Source: NCEH01 sp043195195 (lineage in GTDB: Bacteria; Pseudomonadota; Alphaproteobacteria; Rhizobiales; Xanthobacteraceae). Taken from it: a stretch of 64,000 nt of DNA. Positions within the stretch are counted from its first letter, which is position 1, and each line of letters starts with the position of its first letter. The notes beneath the pieces are model-generated. The model ran no database searches. It saw only the letters and a program-made list of their open reading frames with translations, and had not been told where the DNA came from. Positions 17,982 through 26,858 of the stretch are shown here, piece by piece. Made by a program: the position numbers and the translations under genes. Location: assembly GCF_043195195.1 (NCBI RefSeq), contig NZ_JBAFWT010000028.1:1-64000 (forward strand), read 5' to 3'.

Positions 17982-18511
17982 GCGGCCTCGCCATCGCTGG
18001 GTTGAACGGAAACGAACGTCGGCGCGCCATCCACTATTTGGAGGCGAAAGGGCTGATCGCCCCATTTGAGGAAATGGACCGCCACGACCTCAGGGTTGTC
18101 CATGTCCCGCGCGTTCGACGCGAACTCTCGCGCGAACTCTTCGAGGGTTTCGGCGCAGCTTTCGGGCTCGCCCATCTCCCAGCAATTGGTGAAGTCGGCG
18201 GGCGCCCCGCCCTCTACCCGATAGGTGCCGTCTGGATAGACAGTCACCTCGCGCGATCCGCGCGGTTCGCTCCACGTGAAATCCAGGCACTCGATCTCCG
18301 TGACCCACATCGCGTAGACGTCGGACGGATCGTCGCCGTCGTCATCAGCCCCGGAACCGCCGACCCTGAAGGCCAGAACGTCCGCGGCGGCGGCGCCGCC
18401 GCCGTCCCATAAGATCCAGTCCGTGGGGTGTGCCTTTCCCGGCGGCATCACTTCGTCAACCAGGAATTCCGGCCACCAGGTGCGGGTCGGCTGGGATTGA
18501 TCGTTGTTCAT
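17978..18511 (-). CDS. hypothetical acidic protein, 177 aa
   Basis: Unrecognised. It is acidic (GGSGADDDGDDPSDVYAMWV), with beta-rich PRGSREVTVYPDGTYRVEGG. It ends in VQPSDGEAA, very like VQPNDGEAA at the end of the adjacent upstream gene, so the two genes share a duplicated 3' end. Confidence 0.6.
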   Translation of the reverse strand: MNNDQSQPTRTWWPEFLVDEVMPPGKAHPTDWILWDGGGAAAADVLAFRVGGSGADDDGDDPSDVYAMWVTEIECLDFTWSEPRGSREVTVYPDGTYRVEGGAPADFTNCWEMGEPESCAETLEEFAREFASNARDMDNPEVVAVHFLKWGDQPFRLQIVDGAPTFVSVQPSDGEAA

Positions 18512-18789
18512 GCGGCCTCGCCATCATTGGGCTGAACGGGTTCAAAGGTGGGGGCCGCGCCGCCGAACTGGCGCAGCGCGATCTCTAGGGCGCGGTCGAT
18601 GGTGCGGGCGAGCGGCCCGGTGCAGCGGGGATCTTCCCGCATGCTCACCATCCACGGGCCGACGCGGGCGGCGGCATCGCGCTGGCCGGTGCGCACCGCG
18701 AACAGCAGGGCCTGCGAGGCCTGCCACACAAGGCGCGCGATGCTGCCGGGGCCGGTGCCGCCGGGGGAATAGGAGATGAGCGCGCCCAT
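18508..18789 (-). CDS. hypothetical protein, 93 aa
   Basis: Begins MGALISYSPGG; helical body ARLVWQASQALLFAVRTGQR; ends in VQPNDGEAA, nearly identical to its downstream neighbour's C-terminus. The start is chosen because it lies 4 nt from the upstream stop. Function unknown. Confidence 0.5.
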   Translation of the reverse strand: MGALISYSPGGTGPGSIARLVWQASQALLFAVRTGQRDAAARVGPWMVSMREDPRCTGPLARTIDRALEIALRQFGGAAPTFEPVQPNDGEAA

Positions 18790-18793
18790 GGGT

Positions 18794-19234
18794 TCAGGCC
18801 GCCGCCAGGCCGGAGGGCGGACCGGCCAGGGCGCGGGCCTCGTCTGCATATTCTTTGATCTGCGCGGCCGAGAATCCGGCGCGGGCGAGGTCATCGGCCG
18901 TGCAGCCGCCGGTGGCGTGTTCACAGGCGCGCATCACATCCGCCATGCGGACGGCGATGCCGGCTGGCGGGGCGGGCTGTGTGCCGTCCGCGACCTTAGC
19001 GAAGCGGAAGGGCGCGAAGCCTTGGGCGAAGCCATGCAGCCAGATGAGCGGCGCGGCCATCTGCTGGGATGGGTTGAGATGGTCGCCGGGCTCGACGGCG
19101 CGCACGGTGTAGATGTGGCCCTTGGCGAGGGGGAAGCGAGGGCCGGCGCCGAAGATGCTGGTGCAGCGCACCACGTCGTTCGCCTTGAGGCCGTGGGGAT
19201 GGCCGACCTTCGGTCGGATGCTGCCTCCGGTCAT
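18794..19234 (-). CDS. hypothetical protein, 146 aa
   Basis: Contains an SH3-like beta region (LKANDVVRCTSIFG, GHIYTVRAVEPGDHL) and a C-terminal helical part ending in CTADDLARAGFSAAQIKEYA. It overlaps the upstream stop by one base. Function unknown. Confidence 0.6.
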   Translation of the reverse strand: MTGGSIRPKVGHPHGLKANDVVRCTSIFGAGPRFPLAKGHIYTVRAVEPGDHLNPSQQMAAPLIWLHGFAQGFAPFRFAKVADGTQPAPPAGIAVRMADVMRACEHATGGCTADDLARAGFSAAQIKEYADEARALAGPPSGLAAA

Positions 19235-19575
19235 CAGGCGGCCTCCCCGGTGGGGATTTCCCCGGCGGCGGCCTCGGCCAGCCCGGCGACAAACTCGGCA
19301 CGCACGGTGGCGATGCGGGCGGCCAGGAAAGCGCGGGCATCGTCCGCGGCCTCCACCTGACCATCGAAGAGGCTGTCGTCTTCCTCTTCGAAGAGCTCGG
19401 TGTTGAGCGCCTGTTCCTGCCGCAGGGCCAGCTTCGGCAGGTGATCGGCGGCGGCGATGAAATCGCCGGCCTCTTCTTCGGCGAGGGCGAGCGCCGGCCC
19501 GAGGCCGGAGAGCGCGCGCTTCAGCTTGCGCGCCTCATCGGCGGTCAGTTGGGCGGGGAAGATGATGTCCGACAT
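19234..19575 (-). CDS. hypothetical protein, first gene of the leftward early operon, 113 aa
   Basis: Acidic helical protein (LTADEARKLKRALSGLGPAL). It is the promoter-proximal gene of the leftward operon, directly beside the operator pair at 19605-19639, so it should be among the first products made upon derepression. Function unknown. Confidence 0.6.
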   Translation of the reverse strand: MSDIIFPAQLTADEARKLKRALSGLGPALALAEEEAGDFIAAADHLPKLALRQEQALNTELFEEEDDSLFDGQVEAADDARAFLAARIATVRAEFVAGLAEAAAGEIPTGEAA

Positions 19576-19604
19576 AGGGGCTCCCATCGGGTGATGGGAT
19601 ATGA

Positions 19605-19639
19605 AAGCGCCACTTGATTTAAAACGTCAAGCAGTGCTT
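19605..19639. promoter_or_regulatory. left operator pair (OL-like)
   Basis: AAGCAGTGCTT (19629-19639) is a perfect AAGC-N3-GCTT palindrome and AAGCGCCACTT (19605-19615) a one-mismatch copy, both just upstream of the leftward early operon. The same word occurs at 20698 and 20746 in the repressor/Cro intergenic region. Confidence 0.65.
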
Positions 19640-19731
19640 TCAAAAAAAGTCCAGCGCATCAAGAGTGTTTTGTGTTCTTGCTTCGTTCTCGTTTGCGAGT
19701 CACATTGTCGCGGTTAGCTCGGAGTAGAAAG

Positions 19732-20022
19732 ATGGCACATGTGACTTACTATGTCGTACTCGTGTTCGACCGATCCGATAAAGGTCGGCTGCGCCCCCGC
19801 GATCCTATTGCGCCTCAATCGAAGGCAGGTGCGCGAAGATTAGCATGCCGATTATCGCAGGAGGCGGCAGGCGTTCTTGCTTTCAGCCGGACCGGAAATA
19901 TTGATATGGGCGACTGGCAGGATGCTGTGATCATATACAGGAAGGGTGATTTACCTGAGGATCTTGGGTTGCCTGATCATGAGCCGTGGGAAGAAGAGGG
20001 GTGTCTGTCAGAAATCGCTTAG
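19732..20022 (+). CDS. hypothetical protein, 96 aa
   Basis: ATG 19732 follows GGAGTAGAAAG. It encodes AHVTYYVVLVFDRSDKGRLR and ends in acidic EPWEEEGCLSEIA. It lies tail to tail with the repressor gene, a usual place for lysogenic accessory genes. Function unknown. Confidence 0.6.
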   Translation: MAHVTYYVVLVFDRSDKGRLRPRDPIAPQSKAGARRLACRLSQEAAGVLAFSRTGNIDMGDWQDAVIIYRKGDLPEDLGLPDHEPWEEEGCLSEIA

Positions 20023-20025
20023 CTT

Positions 20026-20685
20026 TTAGCGGCGGGCGTATTTGCCGACAACTCGATGGCAAATCGGCCAATCAACCTTTGCAACGCGCCATTCTTTGGC
20101 GGGTTGCCATTGACGCAGAAGCCAATCCTGTTCCGTCCACGAAAGCAGGTTCTTCAAGATCGCTTCCACCTGCCCATCCGGTGCATGGTCATACAGGATA
20201 ACATCTTCCTCCCGTGCGGGTGGAAGGCCCGGATGCACTAATGCCATGTCTCCTTGGCGATAGGCCGGGAACATGGAATCCCCCATGACAAGCATGCCGT
20301 AGGCACCGCGCACCCCTTCCAGAATGGACGGGCGCTTGACAACCTCGATTGCTTCAAAGGTCACTATCAAGTGGCCCGTGCCACCCATGGCAGCCGCATA
20401 GACGGGGAAGTCCCTCGGGCCGACCAATTCCGAGCCTGCGACAAACTGGGGCGTGAACGCTTGCGGCCTCTGATCCGGCACTGGCTCACCGGTAGTGTTG
20501 GTGAACCATTCCACCGGCATCCCCAAAGCCGCGGCGATCTCTCTAAGCCGCGATAGTGTTACATCGCTTGCGCCGCTCTCCCACTGGGAAACCGCCTGCG
20601 ATGAAACGCCCACGGCCTCGCCTAGCTTCCCTTGGGACCATCGGCGGGCTCGCCGCGCTTGTTTAATGCGATCTTTCAGCGCCAT
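20026..20685 (-). CDS. CI/LexA-type prophage repressor with S24 peptidase domain, 219 aa
   Basis: N-terminal HTH_3 (RRWSQGKLGEAVGVSSQAVS, residues ~15-34). The C-terminal S24 domain has the nucleophile Ser137 (MGDSMFP) and Lys178 (EAILKN), the LexA/CI dyad. The probable cleavage linker is near residues 96-102 (YAAAMGG), not the standard Ala-Gly. It should hold the prophage silent and be inactivated in the SOS response. Operators flank it at 19605-19639 and 20698-20756. Confidence 0.93.
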   Translation of the reverse strand: MALKDRIKQARRARRWSQGKLGEAVGVSSQAVSQWESGASDVTLSRLREIAAALGMPVEWFTNTTGEPVPDQRPQAFTPQFVAGSELVGPRDFPVYAAAMGGTGHLIVTFEAIEVVKRPSILEGVRGAYGMLVMGDSMFPAYRQGDMALVHPGLPPAREEDVILYDHAPDGQVEAILKNLLSWTEQDWLLRQWQPAKEWRVAKVDWPICHRVVGKYARR

Positions 20686-20697
20686 AGCGAAATCCTA

Positions 20698-20756
20698 AAG
20701 TGGTGCTTACAGGCGGTCCACCAAACAGCGCTTGCGTTTTAATGAAAGCGGTGCTT
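20698..20756. promoter_or_regulatory. right operator pair (OR-like) between repressor and Cro-like gene
   Basis: AAGTGGTGCTT (20698-20708) and AAGCGGTGCTT (20746-20756), the latter a perfect AAGC-N3-GCTT palindrome, sit next to the repressor and Cro-like start codons respectively. Confidence 0.65.
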
Positions 20757-20767
20757 GATTTGACGGT

Positions 20768-20989
20768 ATGGACAGCCGAGACGAACCACTGCGCCGCGCG
20801 ATCAAGATCGCCGGCACATCATCCGCCCTGGCGGCGCTGGTCGGTGTGACCCCTCAAGCGGTGTCGCAGTGGCCTCGCGTTCCGGCGTCACGTGTTTTGC
20901 TGGTGGAGCGCGCAACCGGCGTGTCTCGCCATGAATTGCGGCCCGATATCTACGGGCCGCTCGAAGAGAAGCGAGGGGAGGCGGCATGA
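20768..20989 (+). CDS. Cro/YdaS-like DNA-binding protein, 73 aa
   Basis: The HTH SSALAALVGVTPQAVSQWPR followed by VPASRVLLVERATGVSRHEL is characteristic of YdaS/Cro-type regulators. It is divergent from the repressor across the operators, the usual position of cro. Confidence 0.85.
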   Translation: MDSRDEPLRRAIKIAGTSSALAALVGVTPQAVSQWPRVPASRVLLVERATGVSRHELRPDIYGPLEEKRGEAA

Positions 20990-21070
20990 TCGTGAAGCAT
21001 TTCGTTCCCCTCTTGTTGCGGCGGGCAACCGCTCCGCCGTGATCGGACCTTCAGACAGTCTCACCTAACC

Positions 21071-21087
21071 TTCGTTTTCGGAACGAA
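21071..21087. promoter_or_regulatory. inverted repeat upstream of the replication operon
   Basis: TTCGTT-TTCGG-AACGAA, a 6-bp inverted repeat, precedes the GTG start at 21108. It may be an operator. Confidence 0.35.
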
Positions 21088-21107
21088 AAAGCAGAGGATC
21101 TTTTTTC

Positions 21108-21599
21108 GTGAGCGATATTGCTTTGCCTGATGGCCTGATCCCGCTCATCAAGAGCACCACCCGCGCGGCGGTTACCGCCTGCGTCGTGCCCGGTTCCACC
21201 GGCCCGCAACGCGTGGAGCAACTGACGGGCTATTCCGCCGGCACCATCAGCCGATGGGGCGGCGATGCCCACAAGGACCTCGCCTCGCTCGAGGCCGTGT
21301 TCCTGATGGAATTTGTCTCGCAGAAGCCGGTGTTTGCCCGCGCTCTGGCGGCGCTGACCGGCCACCGGCTGGTGCCGATCGAAGACGGGGAACAGGCCGA
21401 CGATCTCATCGGCGATCTGGTGCGCACCTCCGGTTCGGGCGGGCGCGTCACCACCGTGCTGGGGGCCGCCCTCGCGGATGGCGTCGTGACCCCGCGCGAG
21501 CGGGAGGATGTGCGCCGGGCGGTGTCCGAGCACGTGAGCCACCTCACGGCCCTGGAGCGCAAGCTTGCCGGCCTGCCGCTCGCGGACGGCGAGGGCTGA
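21108..21599 (+). CDS. putative CII-like regulatory protein, 163 aa
   Basis: Begins at GTG 21108 behind AGAGGA. The region VEQLTGYSAGTISRWGGDAH looks like an HTH, and the rest is helical (TPREREDVRRAVSEHVSHLT). Position after cro and before replication genes matches CII-type regulators, but similarity is weak. Confidence 0.55.
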   Translation: MSDIALPDGLIPLIKSTTRAAVTACVVPGSTGPQRVEQLTGYSAGTISRWGGDAHKDLASLEAVFLMEFVSQKPVFARALAALTGHRLVPIEDGEQADDLIGDLVRTSGSGGRVTTVLGAALADGVVTPREREDVRRAVSEHVSHLTALERKLAGLPLADGEG

Positions 21600-21600
21600 C

Positions 21601-22239
21601 ATGGGCGATCTTTTCCCATTGACGCACCGTGGCACGCCGGGCGGCCCTCGCGCGGCACAGGTCGTCGCGTGCCATCGGTGCCCGGTGGAAAAGGTCGTGT
21701 TCGCCCACAATGGACGCTTCCCGGAACACACGCTTGTTGCGCGTTTCGAGAAGTGGGGTTGGGGCATAAGCCGGGACGGTGCCCACCTCTGCCCGGCCTG
21801 CCGCACCAAGGAAATCGCCGCGCGCCGCGCCGACCGCACCCCATCACCGGAGGAAAAACCCATGGCTGCGGCACCTGCGCCGAGCGCCTCGCCGAACGCG
21901 TCCGGCGCCATCGTCGAGCTCTACATGCTGCTTGACGACAAATACCAACGGGCGCGCAAGGCCTACATGGCCGGCTATTCCGATGAGCGGATCGCCAAGG
22001 AACTCGGCTTGTCGGTCACCGTGGTGGCGGAGCGGCGCGAGAAGGACTTCGGCCCCGTGGTCGTGGATACCACGCTCGAGGAGCTGGCCAAGGCCAGGGC
22101 CGCCTTGGCGGAGGGGTTGGCCGAAGTCCGCAAAGCGGCGACCAATCTGGCCGGGCTCGCGGGGCATGCTGAACGGCGTCTCGGCGATATGGACAAGTTG
22201 GTGTCGCGCCTCACCGCCACCGACGCGGTGCAGGGCTGA
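21601..22239 (+). CDS. zinc-ribbon and HTH protein with coiled-coil tail, 212 aa
   Basis: Two Cys pairs (CHRCPVEK and CPACRTKE) suggest a zinc ribbon in the first 70 residues. After a Pro/Ala linker an HTH-like segment (AGYSDERIAKELGLSVTVVA) and a long helix (LAKARAALAEGLAEVRKAAT) follow. It is probably a DNA-binding replication accessory or regulator. Confidence 0.6.
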   Translation: MGDLFPLTHRGTPGGPRAAQVVACHRCPVEKVVFAHNGRFPEHTLVARFEKWGWGISRDGAHLCPACRTKEIAARRADRTPSPEEKPMAAAPAPSASPNASGAIVELYMLLDDKYQRARKAYMAGYSDERIAKELGLSVTVVAERREKDFGPVVVDTTLEELAKARAALAEGLAEVRKAATNLAGLAGHAERRLGDMDKLVSRLTATDAVQG

Positions 22240-22242
22240 ATC

Positions 22243-22467
22243 ATGCGCCAGCCCGTCGTCATCCGCCTCGATGCGCTTTACGCCCGCCGCGCGCCGGCGG
22301 CCCGCCGCATGGCCAAGCGCGGCTATGTGCTGTGGGAAATCGCCGCCTGCCTGCGCCTGTCGCGCGAGCGGGTGCACCAGGCCCTCGCGGGCCATGCCGC
22401 CAACGGGCGCGTGTGGTCGCAGCGCGAGCGCAATCTGATGGCGCGGGCGGGGAGGGCGCAGGCATGA
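22243..22467 (+). CDS. small HTH-like protein, 74 aa
   Basis: Arg-rich; RGYVLWEIAACLRLSRERVH reads as a helix-turn-helix. It overlaps the primase start by ATGA. Function unknown. Confidence 0.55.
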   Translation: MRQPVVIRLDALYARRAPAARRMAKRGYVLWEIAACLRLSRERVHQALAGHAANGRVWSQRERNLMARAGRAQA

Positions 22468-23693
22468 GCGGCGAGCGTGACCCCGATTTTGACGCATGGG
22501 TGGACGATGCCCGCGCGGTGACGGTGGCTGAGGTGGTGGCGCAGCGCGGCATCCGCCTGGGAAAAGGCGCGGTGGAGCGGGTCGGGCCGTGCCCGGTGTG
22601 CGGCGGCACCGACCGATTCGGGATCAACACGCGCAAGAACGTGTTCTTTTGCCGGGGCGCGGGGCAGGGCGGCGATGCCATCGCCCTGGTGCAATATCTC
22701 GACGGCGCGGATTTTCTCGGCGCCTGCGAAACCCTGACGGGCCGCGCGCCGCTGCGCGGCGAGGGCACGCGCGCCAGCCCGGAGGAACTCGCCGCGCGGA
22801 TCGAGGCACGCCGGGCTAAAGAGGCCAAGCGAGAGGCTATCTCCGACAAGCATCGCGAGCATGAGCGCAAGGCTCTCTACGCCATGTGGCGCGGCGCTCG
22901 GGTCGCGGCCTTTTCGCCGGTGCAGGACTATCTCGACCTGCGGGGCCTCGCCTTGCCGCGCGGTGCTGGGCTGCGGTTTCTGCCGGACGCGCCCTATTTC
23001 CATGGGCGCGAGGATGATGGCCGGGGCCGCACGTGCCCGCGCGTCATCCATAGCGGCCCGGCCATGCTCGCGCCCATCACCGATGCGGACGGCGTGTTCC
23101 GCGGCCTGCATTGCACCTGGTTGGACCTCGACCAGCCGAAGGGCAAGGCGGTCATCGCAGATCCCGAAACGGGCGAGGTGTTGGCGGCGAAGAAGGTGCG
23201 CGGCAGCAAACAGGGCGGGCGCATCCTGCTGGTGAAAGCGCCATTGGGCGCGCCGGAATGGCAGATCGCGGGCGAGGGCATAGAGACGGTGCTTGCCGTC
23301 TGGTGGGCGCTGGTGGCGACCGGCGCGGACCTGCGCAACATCGAATTCGTCTCGGGGATCGACCTGGGCAATCTGTCCGGCCGCGCCACTGAGACGGTGC
23401 CCCATCCGACCGCCACCCGTACCGATGTGCAGGGCCGCGTGAGCACCTGCAAGGTTCCTGGCCCGGTGCCGGACATGGACAGCCCGGCCATGTGCGTGCC
23501 GCCGGAGATCAAGCGCCTGACCTTGCTGGGGGACGGGGACAGCGACCCCTTCACGACGCTTTGCGCGATGGAGCGCGCCCGCGCCCGCCACGCCGCGCGC
23601 GTGCCCGAGGTGGCCGTTGCGTGGCCTCCGGAAGGGATGGATTTCAACGACATGCTGCGCCCCGCGGCGCGGACAGAGGGGGAAGCGGCATGA
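22464..23693 (+). CDS. DNA primase with CHC2-type zinc finger and Toprim domain, 409 aa
   Basis: The zinc finger CPVCGGTDRFGIN...FFCRG with GDAIALVQYL occupies residues ~30-75. The Toprim-like core contains WQIAGEGIETVLA and LTLLGDGDSDPFTT (acidic metal ligands), followed by EGMDFNDMLRP, typical of phage/P4-type primases. It would synthesise primers at the origin. It is coupled to the methyltransferase downstream (ATGA). Confidence 0.88.
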   Translation: MSGERDPDFDAWVDDARAVTVAEVVAQRGIRLGKGAVERVGPCPVCGGTDRFGINTRKNVFFCRGAGQGGDAIALVQYLDGADFLGACETLTGRAPLRGEGTRASPEELAARIEARRAKEAKREAISDKHREHERKALYAMWRGARVAAFSPVQDYLDLRGLALPRGAGLRFLPDAPYFHGREDDGRGRTCPRVIHSGPAMLAPITDADGVFRGLHCTWLDLDQPKGKAVIADPETGEVLAAKKVRGSKQGGRILLVKAPLGAPEWQIAGEGIETVLAVWWALVATGADLRNIEFVSGIDLGNLSGRATETVPHPTATRTDVQGRVSTCKVPGPVPDMDSPAMCVPPEIKRLTLLGDGDSDPFTTLCAMERARARHAARVPEVAVAWPPEGMDFNDMLRPAARTEGEAA

Positions 23694-25012
23694 GCGCGCC
23701 TGAGCTTTTCCTTGGCGGGCGGGTAGCGCTATGGCGCGGCGACGTGCGCGAGATGCTCGCCGCCATGGAGCCGGATAGCGTCGATTGCGTCGTCACCAGT
23801 CCGCCCTATTGGGGCCTGCGGGATTATGGTGTCGCCGGGCAGATCGGCCTGGAGCCGACGCTTGGTGAGCATCTCTCCGTGATGGTGGATGTGTTCCGCG
23901 CCGTGCGGCGGGTGCTCAAGCCGTCTGGCACATGCTGGATCAATTATGGCGATTGCTACGCCACCTCTCCCAATGGGCGCAGCGCCGCCGATGTGAAGGC
24001 CGCAGGCAAGGATGACCGGACCTTCCGGGATAAGCCGTTCTCGACCATCGGGGCGATCTATTGTCCTGACGCTACCGCAGGCGGTTATCGGGGTGGCACG
24101 AAGAACCTTAATAATCCCGCGGGTAGGGTAGTCGCCGGCGGATTCTTGAAGCCCAAAGACCTCTGCATGGTGCCGAACCGCCTCGCTATCGCCTTGCAGG
24201 ATGATGGATGGTGGGTGCGCGCGGAAATCGTGTGGGCAAAGCCGAATCCAATGCCCGAAAGCATTCGGGATCGGCCCGCGACCGCGCATGAAAAGGTGTT
24301 CCTGCTCTCGAAAAGCGAGCGCTATTTCTACGATGCCGAGGCGGTGCGGCAAGGGAGGGTCTCGACCGGCGATTACAAGACTCCCGATGGTTGGGATACC
24401 GGTCCGGGCGGCCACGGGTCTGTGCACCGCGCGGGGCGAGAGAAGGGTGAAACCGTAGCAGCCAAGCGCGCCAAGCAGGCCGAGACCGCTGCCGCCGCCG
24501 CATCAGTAGGCGCGTCCAGCGGGCGCCGGATGGCGGGATTCAACGAGCGCTGGGATGCTGCGGAGAAAACCCGCGCCTCCGATGTCGCTGACCCGCGCCA
24601 CACCGGCCACATCAATCACACCGGCATCGATGCGGTAGAGCGCGGCTCTCGCAACCTGCGCAACTACGAACCCGCGCCGCTCACTGTCTGGCCTATCGCC
24701 ACCAAGCCATTCAGCGAGGCACATTTCGCGACCTTTCCTCCAGAGTTGGCGGAACGCTGCATCCTCGCAGGCTGCCCAAAGGGCGGATCGATGCTCGATC
24801 CCTTTGGCGGCAGCGGCACCACGGCCATGGTGGCGCTGCGCCACGCGCGGCACGCCGCGCTGATCGAGCTTAACCCCGATTATGCCGATATGGCGCGCCG
24901 GCGGATCGAGCGCGATTGGATGGGGCCAAGCGCTCGCGCCGCGCGTTCATCGCGGGGGGGGGAAGAATCTTCCGCGCCCTTATTTGATGGAATTGCGGAG
25001 GCGGCGGAGTGA
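23690..25012 (+). CDS. site-specific DNA methyltransferase (N4-cytosine/N6-adenine, beta type), 440 aa
   Basis: Catalytic motif TSPPYWGLRDYG near residue 37, target-recognition region in the middle, and SAM motif LDPFGGSGTTAMVALRH near the C-terminus: motif IV before motif I, the beta order. TSPPY leaves both N4-C and N6-A possible. There is no restriction partner, so it probably protects phage DNA from host enzymes. It is coupled to primase and to the helicase downstream. Confidence 0.9.
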   Translation: MSAPELFLGGRVALWRGDVREMLAAMEPDSVDCVVTSPPYWGLRDYGVAGQIGLEPTLGEHLSVMVDVFRAVRRVLKPSGTCWINYGDCYATSPNGRSAADVKAAGKDDRTFRDKPFSTIGAIYCPDATAGGYRGGTKNLNNPAGRVVAGGFLKPKDLCMVPNRLAIALQDDGWWVRAEIVWAKPNPMPESIRDRPATAHEKVFLLSKSERYFYDAEAVRQGRVSTGDYKTPDGWDTGPGGHGSVHRAGREKGETVAAKRAKQAETAAAAASVGASSGRRMAGFNERWDAAEKTRASDVADPRHTGHINHTGIDAVERGSRNLRNYEPAPLTVWPIATKPFSEAHFATFPPELAERCILAGCPKGGSMLDPFGGSGTTAMVALRHARHAALIELNPDYADMARRRIERDWMGPSARAARSSRGGEESSAPLFDGIAEAAE

Positions 25013-26523
25013 CGTCAGCGCATTCGGAGCACACGCTTTCACCAGCGCCGGACCCTCACGCCGCCATTGCGGCGATTGTCCGAGCCACCAAGGCATCGCA
25101 ACCCATCCCGGTCGCGCCGTTCGCAGATGAGGAACATCCCCAGCGTGTGCCGCGCAATGGTGGTTTTGACGTGGACAAGATGAACACGGAATGGGGCCTT
25201 GTCCTGATGGGCTCCAAGGCGGTGATCGTGCGCGAACAGGTCGCCGGTCCCATGGAAGACAGGCTGCGCCTGATCTCCGTGGACGCATTTCGGACCTGGT
25301 TTCTCAACTCCAGCACAGAAGTCGCCACCGGCGACGGAAAGGTGAGCGGCATGACCTGGGCAAAGCGCTGGCTCGCGCACAAGAAACGCCGCCAATTCGC
25401 GGGCATCGAATTCTTCCCGAATCCGGATGGGGTGCCGGGAACGCCTGGATATCTTAACCTCTGGCGCGGTTTCTCGGTCGAGCCGCGCGAGAAGGAAAAC
25501 GGGTGGGCGATCCTGCGCGACCACATGCTGAACAATGTGTGCGAGGGAGATGAAGCCCTTTTTCGGTGGGTTTTTGGCTGGTTCGCGCACATGGTGCAGC
25601 GCCCGCGCGAGAGGGTGGGCACAGCGCTCGTGATGCGCGGCAAGATGGGCACAGGCAAGACCAAGGTGGGCGAGATCTTCGGATCGCTGTTTGCGGCCCA
25701 TTATTTCGCCGTGGATGATCCCCGCTATGTGACGGGCCAATTCAACGCGCATATGGCCTCGTGCCTCCTGCTGCAGGCGGAGGAAGCCGTGTGGGCCGGC
25801 GACAAGGCCGCAGAAGGCCGGCTGAAGGGCCTTGTGACGTCCAAGTTCCAGATGATCGAGGCGAAGGGCATCGATCCCATCCGCCTGGATAATTTCGTGC
25901 GGCTGCTGATGACCTCTAATGAAGATTGGGTTGTACCGGCAGGCAAGGATGAACGCCGATTTTGCGTGCTCGATATCAATCCGAGATGTGCTCAGAACAC
26001 GGAATATTTCCGGGAGATGGACGAGCAGCTTGCGGATGGCGGGCGCGAGGCGCTGCTGCACGATCTTATGACCTTCGATCTGTCGCAGATTGACTTGCGC
26101 AAGATTCCGCGCACCGGGGCACTGCTGGAACAGAAGCTGCGCAGCCTCGACAGCGTGGAAAGCTGGTGGTTCGAGCGCCTCGACCACGGCGCGCCCACAT
26201 CCTCCGGCCGGCAATGGCCGGACATTCTGGCCACGCGCACGATGTTCGATGATTACATCCTTGTGGCCGACAAGGTCGGTGTGCGGCGAAAGAGCGAGTT
26301 CACCGCGTTCGGGATCAAGCTGAAGAAGCTTGTTCCAGGGTTGGACCGGGTGCGCCGATTTATCGAGACGGCGCCGGGTCTGATGGAACGCACATGGTGC
26401 TACGTGCTCCCGCCTCTTGAGGTGTGCCGTGCCGCCTTCCAGGCCGAAGTTGGGCAGGTGGTCGCCTGGGGCGTCATGGATGACGGCGAAGAGCCGAATG
26501 GCGCCGATGATTTTGAGCCGTGA
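25009..26523 (+). CDS. phage primase-helicase (SF3/VapE-like), outer copy, 504 aa
   Basis: Walker A GKMGTGKTK lies at residues ~211-219; Walker B-like LLLQAEEAVWAG and sensor motif LLMTSNEDWVVPAGKDERR follow, as in SF3 helicases of the VapE/DUF5906 group. It starts at GTG 25009 overlapping the methyltransferase stop. A close paralogue of 518 aa lies in the inner element (34254-35810), with long identical stretches around the ATPase core. An iteron array begins 34 nt after this stop, so this protein or an upstream partner is the likely origin-melting helicase. Confidence 0.88.
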   Translation: MTSAHSEHTLSPAPDPHAAIAAIVRATKASQPIPVAPFADEEHPQRVPRNGGFDVDKMNTEWGLVLMGSKAVIVREQVAGPMEDRLRLISVDAFRTWFLNSSTEVATGDGKVSGMTWAKRWLAHKKRRQFAGIEFFPNPDGVPGTPGYLNLWRGFSVEPREKENGWAILRDHMLNNVCEGDEALFRWVFGWFAHMVQRPRERVGTALVMRGKMGTGKTKVGEIFGSLFAAHYFAVDDPRYVTGQFNAHMASCLLLQAEEAVWAGDKAAEGRLKGLVTSKFQMIEAKGIDPIRLDNFVRLLMTSNEDWVVPAGKDERRFCVLDINPRCAQNTEYFREMDEQLADGGREALLHDLMTFDLSQIDLRKIPRTGALLEQKLRSLDSVESWWFERLDHGAPTSSGRQWPDILATRTMFDDYILVADKVGVRRKSEFTAFGIKLKKLVPGLDRVRRFIETAPGLMERTWCYVLPPLEVCRAAFQAEVGQVVAWGVMDDGEEPNGADDFEP

Positions 26524-26556
26524 GAGAGACGGGTTTGAAGGGGTAGAGGCTGTTGT

Positions 26557-26842
26557 GTCCTACCTGAGGTAGGACACGGATGCAAGGTAGGACACGCGCA
26601 AACCCTTGGTATCAAAGGCTGTGTCCTACCTGTCCTACCTGTCCTACCTATTTTCAGCCCCGTACACGTGTGCGCGCGCGTAAAAAGCGGCGGGCATTTC
26701 GCGCCGAAGGTCCCGCTCTCACGGCCGAATAGTGGTTTTTAGGTAGGACAGGTAGGACAGGTAGGACAGATACAGCGGTAGCAACGGTTTGCACGTGTCC
26801 TACCTCATTCAATTCTGTGGGTTGAGGTAGGACAGGTAGGAC
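26557..26842. repeat. iteron array / candidate replication origin of the outer phage
   Basis: Twelve perfect copies of a 9-bp word, GTCCTACCT: plus orientation at 26557, 26623, 26632, 26641 and 26797; minus orientation (AGGTAGGAC) at 26567, 26585, 26741, 26750, 26759, 26825 and 26834. Two exact tandem triplets (26623-26649 and 26741-26767) face each other around a 22-nt strictly alternating purine/pyrimidine stretch (26661-26682). No gene is present in the array. The layout is that of an iteron-controlled origin with an easily melted or Z-prone centre. Confidence 0.85.
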
Positions 26843-26858
26843 AGGGGAGGCGAGGGCG

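Noticed and set aside
20986..21042. 18-codon open frame after the Cro-like gene
   Set aside because: Overlap with the stop is suggestive but the peptide is too short and without features to support.
23690..25012. A restriction-modification system
   Set aside because: No restriction endonuclease gene is adjacent to either methyltransferase.
26557..26842. Short repeats resembling a CRISPR array
   Set aside because: The 9-bp units are contiguous or irregularly spaced, occur in both orientations and lack unique spacers; an iteron origin fits much better.
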